Made by a program: the position numbers and the translations under genes
Notes under the pieces: model-generated
What the model was told of the DNA's origin: nothing
What the model saw: only the letters and a program-made list of their open reading frames with translations
Databases searched by the model: none
Part shown: positions 34,512-44,642 of the stretch, in pieces
Layout: each line of letters begins with the position of its first letter
Numbering within the stretch: position 1 is the stretch's first letter
Assembly: GCF_027924905.1 (NCBI RefSeq)
Contig: NZ_AP027055.1
Span: forward strand, 1,674,001 to 1,738,000
Origin: Limnohabitans sp. INBF002
Lineage (GTDB): Bacteria > Pseudomonadota > Gammaproteobacteria > Burkholderiales > Burkholderiaceae_C
Direction: 5' to 3'
DNA length: 64,000 bases

Positions 34512-36193
34512 CCAAAGCTGTCACAAGAGTGAGCTCAATCCCATGCGCGATCTACACGCGAAAATCCTCAGAGGACGGACTCGAGCAAGACTTCAACTCA
34601 TTAGATGCACAGCGTGAAGCTTGTGAAGCCTACATCGTGAGCCAACGCTCTCTTGGATGGGTTAATTCACCTGTCATCTATGACGATGGTGGCTTCTCTG
34701 GCGGCAATACAGATCGCCCAGCTCTTCAACAGCTGCTTGCTGATGTCAAAGCTAAACGCATTAAAGTCATTGTGGTCTACAAGGTAGATCGATTGACCCG
34801 GTCATTGGCTGACTTCTCTAAGCTTGTGGAATTGTTCGATGAATACGGTGTGTCATTTGTATCTGTAACTCAGCAATTCAACACAACCACCTCAATGGGA
34901 CGGCTGACCTTAAATGTGCTGTTGTCGTTTGCTCAGTTTGAGCGGGAGGTTACTGCCGAACGTATCCGGGACAAGATTGCGGCATCAAAGCGCCGCGGTA
35001 TTTGGATGGGAGGGTTAGCTCCCATCGGTTACTTCCCTAAAGATCGGGCCTTGTGTATTCACGAAGAAGATGCCATTCGAATTCGTGAGATCTTCAAGCT
35101 GTATCTGGACCTCGGTTGTGTCCGACAGCTTAAAGATGAATTGGATGCGCGTAGGTGGAAAACACCTGCACGAACAACCAAGCGCGAAGGCGCGATGGGC
35201 AATCGGGAGTTCAGTCGTGGTCACCTGTACAAAATTCTGAGTAACCCCGTCTACATCGGACAGATCGTTCACAAAGATGAAGTCTTCCCCGGTAACCACC
35301 CTGCCCTGATTAATCCTGAAATATGGCATGCAGTGCAAGAACGCTTGGCAACGAATCTGCAGTCATATCGCAATCGTAAGAACGCGATGAATCCAAGCTT
35401 GTTAGCTGGACTCATTTTTGATGCGAATGGCCATCACCTCACACCGACTCATTCGAAGAAAGGCAAACGCAGATACCGCTATTACGTGAGCAATGAACTT
35501 CATCAAGGAGCAGCCGAAGATGTGGATGGATTTCGAATCCCAGCACAAGAGCTCGAAGGAGCAGTGATTCAAGGTCTCAAATCGTTTCTAACTGATGGCG
35601 CAAGGCTTTTGGACTGGCTAGGCTCAACCCAAGATGGGGACTCCAGCAGTACAGACATAAAAGCCACCTTGGAGTTGGCTAAGGAACATGCGCTTGGGCT
35701 ACAGAGTGCGCCGATTGAGACCTTGAATAAGCTCTTGAACCAAGTACTGATACATGAAGGCAAAGTCGAAATTGGAATCAAGCAATCTGCTCTAACTAAT
35801 ACCGCGAGCATTAGCGAGTCATTTTGGATTTCAGTACCTGTCGAACTCAAACGATGCGGAATGGCCATGCGGTTAATCGTTAATGGACCTGAAGACCAAG
35901 TTCGCAAACCAGACTTAAAGCTGCTCGCGTTGATTGCAAGAGGTCACATTTGGTTCAAACGTCTCAGAGATGGTGATGTAGATAGCTTGGCCATGATTGC
36001 CAAAGAGGAAGAGGTCACAGTCAACTATGTCTCTCGGCTTCTGCTGATGGCCATGCTGGCTCCAGACATCATTGAGCGGATATCCAAGGGTGAGCACCCA
36101 CCCCAACTTACCGCCAAAAAGCTCATCAGCCATTTGCCGCTGCCTGCAAACTGGGGTGAGCAAAGAAAACTGCTTGGAGTACCCGAAAGGTAG
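34508..36193 (+). CDS. Large serine recombinase
   Basis: 561 residues from ATG 34508 (overlapping the DUF2924 stop). The resolvase catalytic domain has the nucleophile serine in IYTRKSSEDG, SLDAQREAC, the Arg motif KVDRLTRSLADF, and LLSFAQFEREVTAERIRDK. A recombinase domain follows (PIGYFPKDRALCIHEEDAIRIREIF; GHLYKILSNPVYIGQI). The zinc-ribbon region (LAGLIFDANGHHLTPTHSKKGKRRY) lacks cysteines. It is likely the integrase of this accessory region. Its attachment sites are not proven, but tRNA-Ser lies 245 bp downstream. Confidence 0.92.
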   Translation: MTKAVTRVSSIPCAIYTRKSSEDGLEQDFNSLDAQREACEAYIVSQRSLGWVNSPVIYDDGGFSGGNTDRPALQQLLADVKAKRIKVIVVYKVDRLTRSLADFSKLVELFDEYGVSFVSVTQQFNTTTSMGRLTLNVLLSFAQFEREVTAERIRDKIAASKRRGIWMGGLAPIGYFPKDRALCIHEEDAIRIREIFKLYLDLGCVRQLKDELDARRWKTPARTTKREGAMGNREFSRGHLYKILSNPVYIGQIVHKDEVFPGNHPALINPEIWHAVQERLATNLQSYRNRKNAMNPSLLAGLIFDANGHHLTPTHSKKGKRRYRYYVSNELHQGAAEDVDGFRIPAQELEGAVIQGLKSFLTDGARLLDWLGSTQDGDSSSTDIKATLELAKEHALGLQSAPIETLNKLLNQVLIHEGKVEIGIKQSALTNTASISESFWISVPVELKRCGMAMRLIVNGPEDQVRKPDLKLLALIARGHIWFKRLRDGDVDSLAMIAKEEEVTVNYVSRLLLMAMLAPDIIERISKGEHPPQLTAKKLISHLPLPANWGEQRKLLGVPER

Positions 36194-36216
36194 GCCACCA
36201 CTCAAAAGAGGTAATA

Positions 36217-36236
36217 AAGGGCGCTGCGGCGCCCTT
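36217..36236 (+). terminator. Hairpin after the recombinase gene
   Basis: An 8-bp stem AAGGGCGC/GCGCCCTT with a TGCG loop, 23 bp after the recombinase stop. The T-run is short, so termination may be weak. Confidence 0.6.
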
Positions 36237-36403
36237 AGTCATTGCCCAAGCAGAGAAAAGGTCCAGTGAAACTATGGACTGCCTGAAATGGCTTCTGAGA
36301 ATACGGAGAGAAATGGGGCCTAATCAGCTCTGAAATGGCGAGATTTGGAATTCAGAGAAAGTGATCGCGCCCCGCAAGCCCGCACGGTGTGGGACTTCCA
36401 AAG

Positions 36404-36429
36404 AAAAAGCCCCTGATTACTCAGGGGCT
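36404..36429 (-). terminator. Terminator after tRNA-Ser
   Basis: A 9-bp perfect stem AGCCCCTGA/TCAGGGGCT with a 4-nt loop, followed by TTTTTC on the minus strand, 10 bp after the 3' end of tRNA-Ser. Confidence 0.85.
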
Positions 36430-36438
36430 CAAACTAGC

Positions 36439-36531
36439 TGGCGGAAACGGAGGGATTCGAACCCTCGATGAGGCTCTACACCCCATACTCCCTTAGCAGG
36501 GGAGCACCTTCGGCCACTCGGTCACGTTTCC
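36439..36531 (-). tRNA. tRNA-Ser (GCU)
   Basis: 93 nt with encoded CCA. It is class II with a long variable arm, anticodon GCT within CTGCTAA, and acceptor GGAAACG/CGTTTCC. Its 3' end faces the accessory region at 32071-36430. Confidence 0.96.
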
Positions 36532-36554
36532 AGCAGGCCACATTATGCCTTAAC

Positions 36555-37823
36555 TTAGGCAGCTGGCTGATCCAAATCGAAAGCTTTATGCAACGCGCGC
36601 ACTGCGAGTTCCATGTATTTTTCGTCGATCACAACGGAGGTCTTAATTTCAGAGGTCGAGATCATTTGGATGTTGATGCCCTCTTCGCTCAATGAGCGGA
36701 ACATCTTGCTGGCCACACCTACGTGGCTGCGCATGCCGATACCGACGATCGACACTTTGCAAATTTTGGTGTCGCCTTGCACATCGCTTGCGCCCAAGGC
36801 TGGCAACACTTTGTCTTTCAACAGATCGGTGGTGCGTGCGTAGTCGTTGCGGTGAACGGTGAAGCTGAAATCGGTTTTGCCATCCTTGCTGATGTTTTGG
36901 ATGATCATGTCCACTTCAATGTTGGCTTCAGCCACAGCGCCCAAAATTTGGTAAGCGATGCCTGGTTTGTCGGGCACGCCGACCACAGAAATTTTGGCTT
37001 CATCGCGGTTGAATGCGATGCCCGATACGATTGCTTGTTCCATTTTTTCGTCTTCCTCAAAGGTGATCAACGTGCCTGATTTGGCTTCTTCGTTGATATC
37101 AATGTCCCACGCGGTGAAGCTGGACAACACGCGCAGCGGCACCTTGTATTTACCGGCAAACTCAACCGAGCGAATTTGCAAAACTTTGCTGCCCAAAGAT
37201 GCCATTTCCAGCATCTCTTCAAAACACAGTGTTTCTAAGCGACGGGCTTCAGGCACCACACGTGGGTCGGTGGTGTACACACCATCGACGTCGGTGTAAA
37301 TCAAACACTCTTTGGCTTTGAGGGCCGCTGCCACGGCCACGGCCGAGGTGTCAGAGCCGCCACGGCCCAAGGTGGTGATGTTGTCGTGTTCATCTTTGCC
37401 TTGGAAGCCGGTGATGATGACCACTTTGCCTGCATCCAAGTCAGCGCGAACGCGTGCATCATCAATCGACTCAATGCGAGCCTTGGTGTAGGCGTTGTTG
37501 GTGCGAATCGGCACTTGCCAGCCCGCGTAGCTCACCGAAGGCTGGCCTTCGGCTTGCAAAGCAATGGCCAACAGCGCCGATGACGCTTGCTCGCCTGTGG
37601 AGGCCAGCATGTCGAGTTCGCGGTTGTAGGCCGAGTCGGCTTTAGAGGGGGCCAATTCTTTGGCGAGGCCGAGCAAACGGTTGGTCTCGCCGCTCATCGC
37701 GGAAGGAACCACCACCATTTGGTGACCCGCACGGGCCCACTTGGCCACGCGCTTGGCGACGTTGCGAATGCGCTCTGTTGAGCCCATCGACGTACCGCCG
37801 TATTTATGAACAATCAATGCCAT
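36555..37823 (-). CDS. lysC: Aspartate kinase
   Basis: 422 residues. The N-terminal kinase domain has the KYGGTSMG motif and LGRGGSDTSAVAVA. Two C-terminal ACT domains (ISVVGVPDKPGIAYQILG; VSIVGIGMRSHVGVASKMFR) provide amino-acid feedback. It makes aspartyl phosphate for lysine, threonine and methionine. It precedes tRNA-Ser, 23 bp away on the same strand, and follows tilS. Confidence 0.97.
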   Translation of the reverse strand: MALIVHKYGGTSMGSTERIRNVAKRVAKWARAGHQMVVVPSAMSGETNRLLGLAKELAPSKADSAYNRELDMLASTGEQASSALLAIALQAEGQPSVSYAGWQVPIRTNNAYTKARIESIDDARVRADLDAGKVVIITGFQGKDEHDNITTLGRGGSDTSAVAVAAALKAKECLIYTDVDGVYTTDPRVVPEARRLETLCFEEMLEMASLGSKVLQIRSVEFAGKYKVPLRVLSSFTAWDIDINEEAKSGTLITFEEDEKMEQAIVSGIAFNRDEAKISVVGVPDKPGIAYQILGAVAEANIEVDMIIQNISKDGKTDFSFTVHRNDYARTTDLLKDKVLPALGASDVQGDTKICKVSIVGIGMRSHVGVASKMFRSLSEEGINIQMISTSEIKTSVVIDEKYMELAVRALHKAFDLDQPAA

Positions 37824-37858
37824 ATTTATTTAAAAGTGTTGTGTTATGGGCAAAAAAC

Positions 37859-38827
37859 CTACAGATTGTAGCAACGCAACACAGCCCCATCGCGACGCAC
37901 AAACCCACGCCCCACCTTGATGTCGATGTGGTGGCCTCGCGTGGTGCAAGCTTTCACTTGAACCAGTAACGCTTGCAGTTGCGCCGCACTGGCTTGCGAA
38001 TGTTCGAGCGCCAGCCAATGACGCAACACATTCGATTGCCGCGCCTCACTCAGGTGCTGCAAGGCTTTGATAGCGGGCGGGTTGCCCACAAGCTGCAAAT
38101 CATGATCCGCCACCTCTTGCAACAAGGTTTGCGCTTGTGCCGCGTGTGAGGCGCTGCGTGCAAAGGTTTGTCTGAATGAAGGAAACGCTTGCTCAATCAC
38201 GGGCAGCAACGCCGCACGGATGCGGTTGCGCGTGTAGCGCGTGTCAGTGTTGGTGGGGTCTTCGACCCAAGTCTCGCCTGCGGCTTTCAAAGCATCACGC
38301 AGTTGCGAGCCTGGCACATCCAACCAAGGGCGGTGATAGGTCACACCCTGGCGCTGTGCCACAGCAGGCATGCACGCCAGCCCCGGCAAGCCCGCGCCAC
38401 GCGAGAGCGCCAGCAACAAGGTTTCGGCTTGGTCATCCGCGTGTTGGGCCAAGGCCATGTGTTGGATCTGCCCACCCCAGTTGTTTTGCAGCGCCTCGGC
38501 CAGTGCGCGGTAACGGGCTTGGCGGGCCGCGTCTTCTGGGCTTTCGCCTGCGACGTGCGTGGCATTCACGCGCTGCACCACCAGTGGCACATGCAAGCGT
38601 TCGCACAAAGCCACGCAGTGCGCCTCAAAACCATCCGCAGCCGCTTGCAAGCCGTGATGCACATGCACGGCATACACCCTGCCCGGCCAGCGAGTGGCAC
38701 AAGCGATGACTAAAGCGGTGGAATCGGCCCCGCCGCTGAGCGCAACGGCGAATGGGCCTAAATGCTGGAGCGCGTCCAGCGAGGGAAAGTTAGCGGGCGT
38801 CAGCTTTGGTGTCGGTGTAACGGCCAT
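37859..38827 (-). CDS. tilS: tRNA(Ile)-lysidine synthase
   Basis: 322 residues. The ATP-binding P-loop [46 protein letters not shown] and YTRNRIR are the family signatures. It converts C34 of the CAU anticodon of tRNA-Ile to lysidine. It is shorter than the ~430-residue E. coli enzyme and seems to lack the last C-terminal domain, as in some other betaproteobacteria. The start overlaps the accA 3' end by 38 bp. Confidence 0.93.
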   Translation of the reverse strand: MAVTPTPKLTPANFPSLDALQHLGPFAVALSGGADSTALVIACATRWPGRVYAVHVHHGLQAAADGFEAHCVALCERLHVPLVVQRVNATHVAGESPEDAARQARYRALAEALQNNWGGQIQHMALAQHADDQAETLLLALSRGAGLPGLACMPAVAQRQGVTYHRPWLDVPGSQLRDALKAAGETWVEDPTNTDTRYTRNRIRAALLPVIEQAFPSFRQTFARSASHAAQAQTLLQEVADHDLQLVGNPPAIKALQHLSEARQSNVLRHWLALEHSQASAAQLQALLVQVKACTTRGHHIDIKVGRGFVRRDGAVLRCYNL

Positions 38828-39767
38828 AGCTTTGCAGACGCTCGTAGCGCTTGTCGAGCAGCTCTTTGACCTTCATGTCGGTCACTTGGCGCCATGCGTC
38901 GTTCAAGCCGCGCTTGAGCTGAGCCGCCATTTGCTTGGGGTCGCGGTGTGCGCCACCCACGGGCTCGTTCACGATTTTGTCAACCAAGCCCAAAGCCTTC
39001 AGGCGATGGGCAGTGATGCCCAGCTGTTCCGCAGCGTCTTCGGCGCGCTCAGATGTTTTCCACAAAATCGAGGCGCAACCTTCGGGGCTGATGACCGAGT
39101 ACACCGAGTACTGCAGCATCAACACTTGGTCTGCCACGCTGATGGCCAACGCGCCGCCCGAGCCACCTTCACCAATGATGGTGGTGATGATGGGCACTTC
39201 GAGCTGAGCCATTTCAAAAATGTTGCGGCCAATGGCTTCGGACTGACTGCGCTCTTCCGCGTCAATGCCGGGGTAAGCGCCGGGCGTGTCGACAAACGTG
39301 AACACGGGGAGCTTGAACTTCTCGGCGGTCTTCATCAAGCGCAAGGCTTTGCGGTAACCCTCAGGGCGGCTCATGCCAAAGTTACGCGCAGCGCGCTCTT
39401 TGGTGTCGCGGCCTTTTTGTTGACCCAAGACCATGCAGGCGTTGCCGTTGAAACGGGCCAAACCACCCACGATGCTCAAGTCATCGGCAAAGTGGCGGTC
39501 GCCATGCATTTCCACGAAGTCGGTGAAGATGTCGTTGATGTAGTCCAGCGTGTAAGGACGCTCGGCGTGGCGGGCAATCTTGGTGATTTGCCAAGGTGTG
39601 AGGTCGCTGTAAATTTCTTTGGTCAGCTGCAAGCTTTTCTTGCTGAGCTGGTCAATCTCGTCCGAAATATCCACTGCTGACTCGCTTTGCACATAGCGCA
39701 GTTCGTCGATCTTGCCTTCAAGTTCAGCAATCGGTTGTTCAAAGTCGAGGAAGGTTTTTTTAGCCAA
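38790..39767 (-). CDS. accA: Acetyl-CoA carboxylase carboxyltransferase, alpha subunit
   Basis: 325 residues. [19 protein letters not shown] at the start, the carboxyltransferase core with [53 protein letters not shown] and [11 protein letters not shown]. It transfers the carboxyl from biotin to acetyl-CoA at the first step of fatty-acid synthesis, together with AccD encoded elsewhere. Confidence 0.97.
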   Translation of the reverse strand: MAKKTFLDFEQPIAELEGKIDELRYVQSESAVDISDEIDQLSKKSLQLTKEIYSDLTPWQITKIARHAERPYTLDYINDIFTDFVEMHGDRHFADDLSIVGGLARFNGNACMVLGQQKGRDTKERAARNFGMSRPEGYRKALRLMKTAEKFKLPVFTFVDTPGAYPGIDAEERSQSEAIGRNIFEMAQLEVPIITTIIGEGGSGGALAISVADQVLMLQYSVYSVISPEGCASILWKTSERAEDAAEQLGITAHRLKALGLVDKIVNEPVGGAHRDPKQMAAQLKRGLNDAWRQVTDMKVKELLDKRYERLQSYGRYTDTKADAR

Positions 39768-39788
39768 AATTAATTACTCCTTAGCTGC

Positions 39789-40436
39789 TCAATATTCCAC
39801 TGGCAGCGGATCTAGCGAGCGCCAAATATACCAAGTTGCCACACTGCAATAAGGGGCCCATGCCGCAGCCACTTCTCGGGCTTCGCTGCGGCTGACCGCC
39901 TCACCTGAAAAATAGTTGTGGCTGATGCCATTGATCAGGCCCACATCATCCAGCGGCAACACGTTGGGGCGCATGAGGTGAAAGATCAAAAACATCTCAG
40001 CCGTCCAACGGCCAATGCCGCGAATGGCCACCAGTTCTTCGATGATGGCGTCGTCCGTCATCTCGGACCACTTTTTCACATGCAAAGCGCCGTTGTCAAA
40101 GTGCAGCGCCAAATCAACGATGTACTCCACCTTGCGGGCCGACAAACCGGCTGCGCGCATGTCGTCCACCTTGAGCTTCAGTACATTGGCGGGCGTGATT
40201 TTTCGAGGCAGCTTGACAAAGCGGTCCCACACAGTTTGAGCGGCCTTGACCGACACCTGCTGACCCACAATGCTACGAGCCAGCGTGACAAAAGCATCTC
40301 CGCGTGACTGCAGCGAAGCCTCACCAAACTGAGGGATGAGGCGCTTCATCACCCGGTCTTTTTTAACCAAGTGTTTGCATGCCTCTGCCCAATACTCGGG
40401 CGTGGCGATGGTGACTTTGTCTTGACCCACGATCAC
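39789..40436 (-). CDS. DNA-3-methyladenine glycosylase II-like (HhH-GPD)
   Basis: 215 residues. The helix-hairpin-helix is LVAIRGIGRWTAEMFLIF and the catalytic Asp lies in LPLDDVGLINGI. The C-terminal WAPYCSVATWYIWRSLDP is typical of the AlkA-related short glycosylases. It removes alkylated purines. It starts right after cysS (its last base is next to the cysS stop) and is followed by accA, so the three may be transcribed together. Confidence 0.9.
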   Translation of the reverse strand: MIVGQDKVTIATPEYWAEACKHLVKKDRVMKRLIPQFGEASLQSRGDAFVTLARSIVGQQVSVKAAQTVWDRFVKLPRKITPANVLKLKVDDMRAAGLSARKVEYIVDLALHFDNGALHVKKWSEMTDDAIIEELVAIRGIGRWTAEMFLIFHLMRPNVLPLDDVGLINGISHNYFSGEAVSRSEAREVAAAWAPYCSVATWYIWRSLDPLPVEY

Positions 40437-41810
40437 TTAGCCACGCTCCCATGTCGTGCCCGTGGGCGAATCTTTAAGCACGATGCCATCAGCAGCTAAG
40501 GCTTGGCGAATGCGGTCTGCCTCGGCAAAATTCTTGGCCGCCTTGGCGGCAGCGCGGGCCGCGATTTGGGCCTGAATGGCTTCTTCGTCCACGCCTGCAC
40601 CGGCTTGGGCAAAGGCTTTGGGGTCGTCTTGCAACAAACCCAACACGCCGCCCAAGGCTTTGAGCAAACCAGCGGTCTGCGCCGATTGCGTGCGGTTGAC
40701 TTCGCTGGCGAGTTCAAACAACACGGCGACGGCTTCGGGGGTGCCAAAGTCTTCGTCCATGGCGGCTTTGAAGCGTGCGGCATGGGGCTCAGCCCAATCG
40801 ATCGTCACTTCATCAGGCGTCACTGTGCCCAACGCGGTGTAGAGGCGCTTCAAGGCGCCACGGGCGTCGTTCAAATGCACATCGCTGTAATTGAGCTGGC
40901 TGCGGTAGTGGCTGCGCACCACAAAGAAACGCACAGTTTCGGCGTCAAATTCTTTGAGCACATCACGGATGGTGAAGAAATTGCCCAAACTCTTGGACAT
41001 TTTTTCGTTGTCCACATTGATGAAGCCGTTGTGCATCCACACGCTGGCCATCTTTTGGCCGTTCGCGCCTTCGCTTTGGGCAATTTCGTTTTCGTGGTGC
41101 GGGAACTGCAAATCAGCGCCACCGCCGTGGATGTCAAAGCTTTGGCCCAACATCTCGCAGCTCATGGCCGAGCACTCGATGTGCCAGCCGGGGCGGCCTG
41201 CGCCAAAGGGGCTGGCCCATTTCACTTCGTCGGGCTCGCTTGTTTTTGCCGATTTCCACAGCACAAAGTCCAGCGGGTCTTGCTTGCCATCGTCGACCGC
41301 CACGCGCTCGCCCGCTTGCAACTCGTCCAGCGACTTGCCGGACAACTTGCCATAGCCGGGAAACTTGCGCACGGCGTAGTTCACATCGCCGTTGCTGGCT
41401 TGGTAGGCCAAGCCTTTGTCTTGCAAGATGCCAATCATGGCCAGCATTTGCGGCACATAGTCCATGGCACGGGGCTCGTGCGTGGGGCGCTCGATGCCCA
41501 AAGCGTCGGCGTCTTGGTGCAAGGCGTCGATCATGCGATCGGTCAGGCCGCGCACGGTTTCGCCGTTTTCTAACGAACGCTTGATGATCTTGTCGTCAAT
41601 GTCGGTGATGTTGCGCACATAGGTCACGCGGTAGCCGCTGGCCTTGAGCCAGCGCTGCACCACATCAAACGCCACCATCGAACGGGCATGGCCCAAATGG
41701 CACAGGTCGTACACGGTCATGCCGCACACGTACATGCGCACATGGCCAGGTTCTAACGGCGAAAAGTTCTCCAGCGCACGCGTGAGCGTGTTGTGAATGC
41801 GAAGCGTCAT
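40437..41810 (-). CDS. cysS: Cysteinyl-tRNA synthetase
   Basis: 457 residues from ATG 41810 (an 8-residue longer frame has a less typical start). The zinc/active-site motif is [18 protein letters not shown], the KMSKS loop is [10 protein letters not shown], and WHIECSAMS contains a zinc ligand Cys. The C-terminal DALR-like helical domain is followed by the [18 protein letters not shown] anticodon-region motif. It is divergent from the TPR gene. Confidence 0.96.
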   Translation of the reverse strand: MTLRIHNTLTRALENFSPLEPGHVRMYVCGMTVYDLCHLGHARSMVAFDVVQRWLKASGYRVTYVRNITDIDDKIIKRSLENGETVRGLTDRMIDALHQDADALGIERPTHEPRAMDYVPQMLAMIGILQDKGLAYQASNGDVNYAVRKFPGYGKLSGKSLDELQAGERVAVDDGKQDPLDFVLWKSAKTSEPDEVKWASPFGAGRPGWHIECSAMSCEMLGQSFDIHGGGADLQFPHHENEIAQSEGANGQKMASVWMHNGFINVDNEKMSKSLGNFFTIRDVLKEFDAETVRFFVVRSHYRSQLNYSDVHLNDARGALKRLYTALGTVTPDEVTIDWAEPHAARFKAAMDEDFGTPEAVAVLFELASEVNRTQSAQTAGLLKALGGVLGLLQDDPKAFAQAGAGVDEEAIQAQIAARAAAKAAKNFAEADRIRQALAADGIVLKDSPTGTTWERG

Positions 41811-41912
41811 GAGTGAATCGAGAGAAGACCGCAATGAAGGGTCGGTAATGAGGTGAAAGCCAAAGAGTCGTCCAGACCCTCTGTTTTACAATGCCTCCAG
41901 TATACAAAGCAC

Positions 41913-42563
41913 ATGACAAACCCTCACGCCCCCTCCTCAGCCAAGTATTTGGCAATGCCTGCTGCTCGCCAAACCTTCGCGCAAACCCGATGGGTGACTG
42001 CATGGACCTTGGGTTTGGCTTTGGGTTTCAGTTCATTGAACGTGACCGCGCAAAGTGTTGAGGCCTTGGAGTGGCAGCCCGGCCAATCCACCCTCCCCAC
42101 TGTGATCAGCACACCCCACAACGACGTGCGCAAGCTGTTGCGTCAAGCCAAGTACCCGCAAGCCTTGCTGCTGGTCAACAAAGGCTTGGCGGCCAACCCA
42201 CGAGACCCGCAAATGCAGTTTTGGCAGGGTTATATTTTTGAGCAGCTGGGGCAGCCAGAGATGGCATTGAAGGTCTACATCGATCTCACACAAGAGTACC
42301 CCGAGCTGGCTGAGCCCCACAACAATTTGGGAGTGATCTACGCAGCCAAGGGCGACTACCCCAATGCCAAGGCCTCCTTAGACAAGGCCTTGCGTGCAAA
42401 CCCAAATTACGCCGCAGCCCACGAGAATATGGGAGACCTGCTGGTCAACATGGCACGCCATTCGTATGCGCAATCTTTGGCCATTGAGCCTAAGCAGCGT
42501 GATCTCACTCAAAAAATGGAACGGCTCAAACCCGTTCTCGCAATGACCCAAGGCAAACCATGA
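41913..42563 (+). CDS. Periplasmic TPR protein
   Basis: 216 residues from ATG 41913; an internal ATG at 41955 would leave a standard signal peptide (WTLGLALGFSSLNVTA) and is an equally good start. Three to four tetratricopeptide units follow (YPQALLLVNKGLAANPRDPQ; PEMALKVYIDLTQEYPELAE; YPNAKASLDKALRANPNYAA). It is probably a periplasmic scaffold. Its stop overlaps the cyclophilin start (ATGA), suggesting a joint role in envelope protein folding. Confidence 0.8.
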   Translation: MTNPHAPSSAKYLAMPAARQTFAQTRWVTAWTLGLALGFSSLNVTAQSVEALEWQPGQSTLPTVISTPHNDVRKLLRQAKYPQALLLVNKGLAANPRDPQMQFWQGYIFEQLGQPEMALKVYIDLTQEYPELAEPHNNLGVIYAAKGDYPNAKASLDKALRANPNYAAAHENMGDLLVNMARHSYAQSLAIEPKQRDLTQKMERLKPVLAMTQGKP

Positions 42564-43162
42564 CACTTTCATTGTTGAACCGCCGCACCTTGTGTGGCCT
42601 CAGTTTTTGCGCCCTCGCCTGGTTGGGTTTGGCGCCAGCCGCCATCGCCCAAGACGCACCCCGCGTCAAGTTCGTCACCAACGCGGGCGAGTTTGTGGTT
42701 GAGGTCTACCCAGACAAAGCCCCCAAGACGGTCGACAACTTTTTGCAATACGTGCGCGACAAACACTACGAAGGCACCATTTTTCACCGCGTGATTGGCA
42801 ACTTCATGGTGCAAGGCGGTGGCTACGACCAACGCTACATTGAACGCCGCACACGCCCCCCTGTTGAACACGAAGGCCGCGAAGCCTTGGCCAAAGGCGG
42901 TCCGCGCAACACCGTGGGCACCCTTGCCATGGCGCGCACCAATGTGCCGAATTCAGCCACAGCTCAGTTCTTCATCAACGTGGTGGACAACGGTTTTCTA
43001 GACCCCTCCCCCCAACAACCCGGCTACACCGTGTTTGGCAAAGTGATCTCGGGCATGGAGACCATCACCAAGATCAAAAGCGTACAGACTGGCTTCGGCG
43101 GTCCCTTCCCCTCGGATGTGCCACGCACCCCCATCGTCATTCAATCCGCCACGGTGCTCTGA
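42560..43162 (+). CDS. ppiA: Periplasmic peptidyl-prolyl isomerase (cyclophilin, PpiA type)
   Basis: 200 residues. A signal peptide (LSFCALAWLGLAPAAIA) is followed by a cyclophilin domain with FHRVIGNFMVQGGGY, NTVGTLAMART and [13 protein letters not shown], the catalytic and cyclosporin-site motifs. It catalyses proline isomerisation of exported proteins. It is paired with the cytosolic copy 37 bp downstream. Confidence 0.93.
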   Translation: MTLSLLNRRTLCGLSFCALAWLGLAPAAIAQDAPRVKFVTNAGEFVVEVYPDKAPKTVDNFLQYVRDKHYEGTIFHRVIGNFMVQGGGYDQRYIERRTRPPVEHEGREALAKGGPRNTVGTLAMARTNVPNSATAQFFINVVDNGFLDPSPQQPGYTVFGKVISGMETITKIKSVQTGFGGPFPSDVPRTPIVIQSATVL

Positions 43163-43198
43163 GCACGCGCTGGCTTCACTCTTTCATAAGGAAACACC

Positions 43199-43705
43199 AT
43201 GAGCAACCCACAAGTCGAACTGCACATCTTGGACCACGGCGTCATCACCATCGAACTCGACGCTGAAAAAGCACCGAAATGCACAGAGAACTTCTTGCAC
43301 TACGTGAACAAAGGTCACTACGACAAAACCATTTTTCACCGCGTGATTCCCGGCTTCATGGTCCAAGGCGGCGGTTTCGAGCCCGGCATGACGCAAAAAG
43401 AATGCGACGCGCCGATTGAAAACGAAGCCAACAACGGCCTCAAAAACAACCACTACACGCTGGCCATGGCCCGCACGTCTGACCCACACTCGGCCACCGC
43501 CCAGTTCTTCATCAACGTGGCTGACAACGAGTTTTTGAACCACAAAGCACCCAGCATGCAAGGCTGGGGCTATGCCGTGTTTGGCAAAGTCGTGAGCGGC
43601 AATGACGTGGTCGACAAAATCGCCGCCGTCAAAACCGGCCGCAAAGGCTTCCATGACGACGTGCCCAAAGAAGACGTGGTGATTGAGAAAGCCGTCGCGC
43701 TCTAA
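43199..43705 (+). CDS. ppiB: Cytosolic peptidyl-prolyl isomerase (cyclophilin B)
   Basis: 168 residues without signal peptide. [39 protein letters not shown] and [13 protein letters not shown] are the cyclophilin motifs. It is a near-neighbour paralogue of the periplasmic enzyme. lpxH follows after 6 bp. Confidence 0.95.
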   Translation: MSNPQVELHILDHGVITIELDAEKAPKCTENFLHYVNKGHYDKTIFHRVIPGFMVQGGGFEPGMTQKECDAPIENEANNGLKNNHYTLAMARTSDPHSATAQFFINVADNEFLNHKAPSMQGWGYAVFGKVVSGNDVVDKIAAVKTGRKGFHDDVPKEDVVIEKAVAL

Positions 43706-43711
43706 TCACGG

Positions 43712-44530
43712 ATGACGCATCTGCCACCCGCGCCTAGCGAGACACCGTGTGTGCGGGCCCAGCCCGCGTGGCAGCGCATCGACTTCATTTCCGACCTGCA
43801 CCTAGATGCAGGCGAGCCTGCCACCTTCGAGGCGTGGGCCCAGCACATGGCACACACCCCAGCAGACGCCCTCTTCATCTTGGGCGATTTGTTTGAAGTG
43901 TGGGTGGGCGATGACAACCCAGACCCCTTCGCCCTGCAATGCATGGCCGTTCTCAAAGCCACGGCGTTGCGCATGCCTGTGTATTTCATGTGCGGCAACC
44001 GCGACTTTTTGGTGGGCGCTGAGTTGCTCAGCACCACGGGCATGCAAGGCCTGAGCGACCCCACGGTGCTAGACCTTGGGACTGCGGGAGATTCAACGCC
44101 CACGCGCATCTTGCTCAGCCACGGCGACGCGCTGTGTTTGGACGACCACGATTACTTGGCGTTTCGCGCCCAAGTGCGCCAATCTGAATGGCAAGCCGCC
44201 TTCTTAGCCAAACCTTTGGCTGAGCGCCAAGCCTATGCGCGCAGCGTGCGCGCCCAAAGCGAAGCACTCAAACGCAGCCACGCTGATTACGCAGATGTAG
44301 ACACCCAAGCCGCCATCGCATGGCTCAAGGCCACGGATGCGCAAGTGCTGCTGCACGGCCACACCCACAAGCCTGCTGTGCATGACTTAGGTGACGGCCT
44401 GAGCCGTTGGGTACTGAGCGATTGGCATGCGGATAGCCAACCACCTCGCTTGGAGGTGCTGAGCTGGTTACGAGAAGAAGCGCACAACCCCACGCACGGG
44501 CTGCGTCGATTGACCTTGACTACAAACTAG
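43712..44530 (+). CDS. lpxH: UDP-2,3-diacylglucosamine diphosphatase
   Basis: 272 residues. Metallophosphoesterase motifs are ISDLHLD, GDLFEVWVGDD, GNRDFLVG, LSHGDALCLDD and HGHTHKP. It hydrolyses UDP-2,3-diacylglucosamine to lipid X at the membrane in lipid A synthesis. It is the last gene of the TPR-ppiA-ppiB-lpxH run, and a bidirectional terminator follows. Confidence 0.95.
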   Translation: MTHLPPAPSETPCVRAQPAWQRIDFISDLHLDAGEPATFEAWAQHMAHTPADALFILGDLFEVWVGDDNPDPFALQCMAVLKATALRMPVYFMCGNRDFLVGAELLSTTGMQGLSDPTVLDLGTAGDSTPTRILLSHGDALCLDDHDYLAFRAQVRQSEWQAAFLAKPLAERQAYARSVRAQSEALKRSHADYADVDTQAAIAWLKATDAQVLLHGHTHKPAVHDLGDGLSRWVLSDWHADSQPPRLEVLSWLREEAHNPTHGLRRLTLTTN

Positions 44531-44575
44531 GGCCTTCACCGAAGCTTGATTGACGCGCTATCGCAACACACATAA

Positions 44576-44601
44576 AAAACGGCGCTGATAGGCGCCGTTT
44601 T
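44576..44601 (+). terminator. Bidirectional terminator between lpxH and the DUF349 gene
   Basis: A 10-bp perfect stem AAAACGGCGC/GCGCCGTTTT with a 6-nt loop. The A-run before and T-run after allow it to work for both convergent genes. Confidence 0.92.
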
Positions 44602-44642
44602 GTTTGACTTGGGAACAAGCCCCCTTTGTGCGTGCTGATAAC

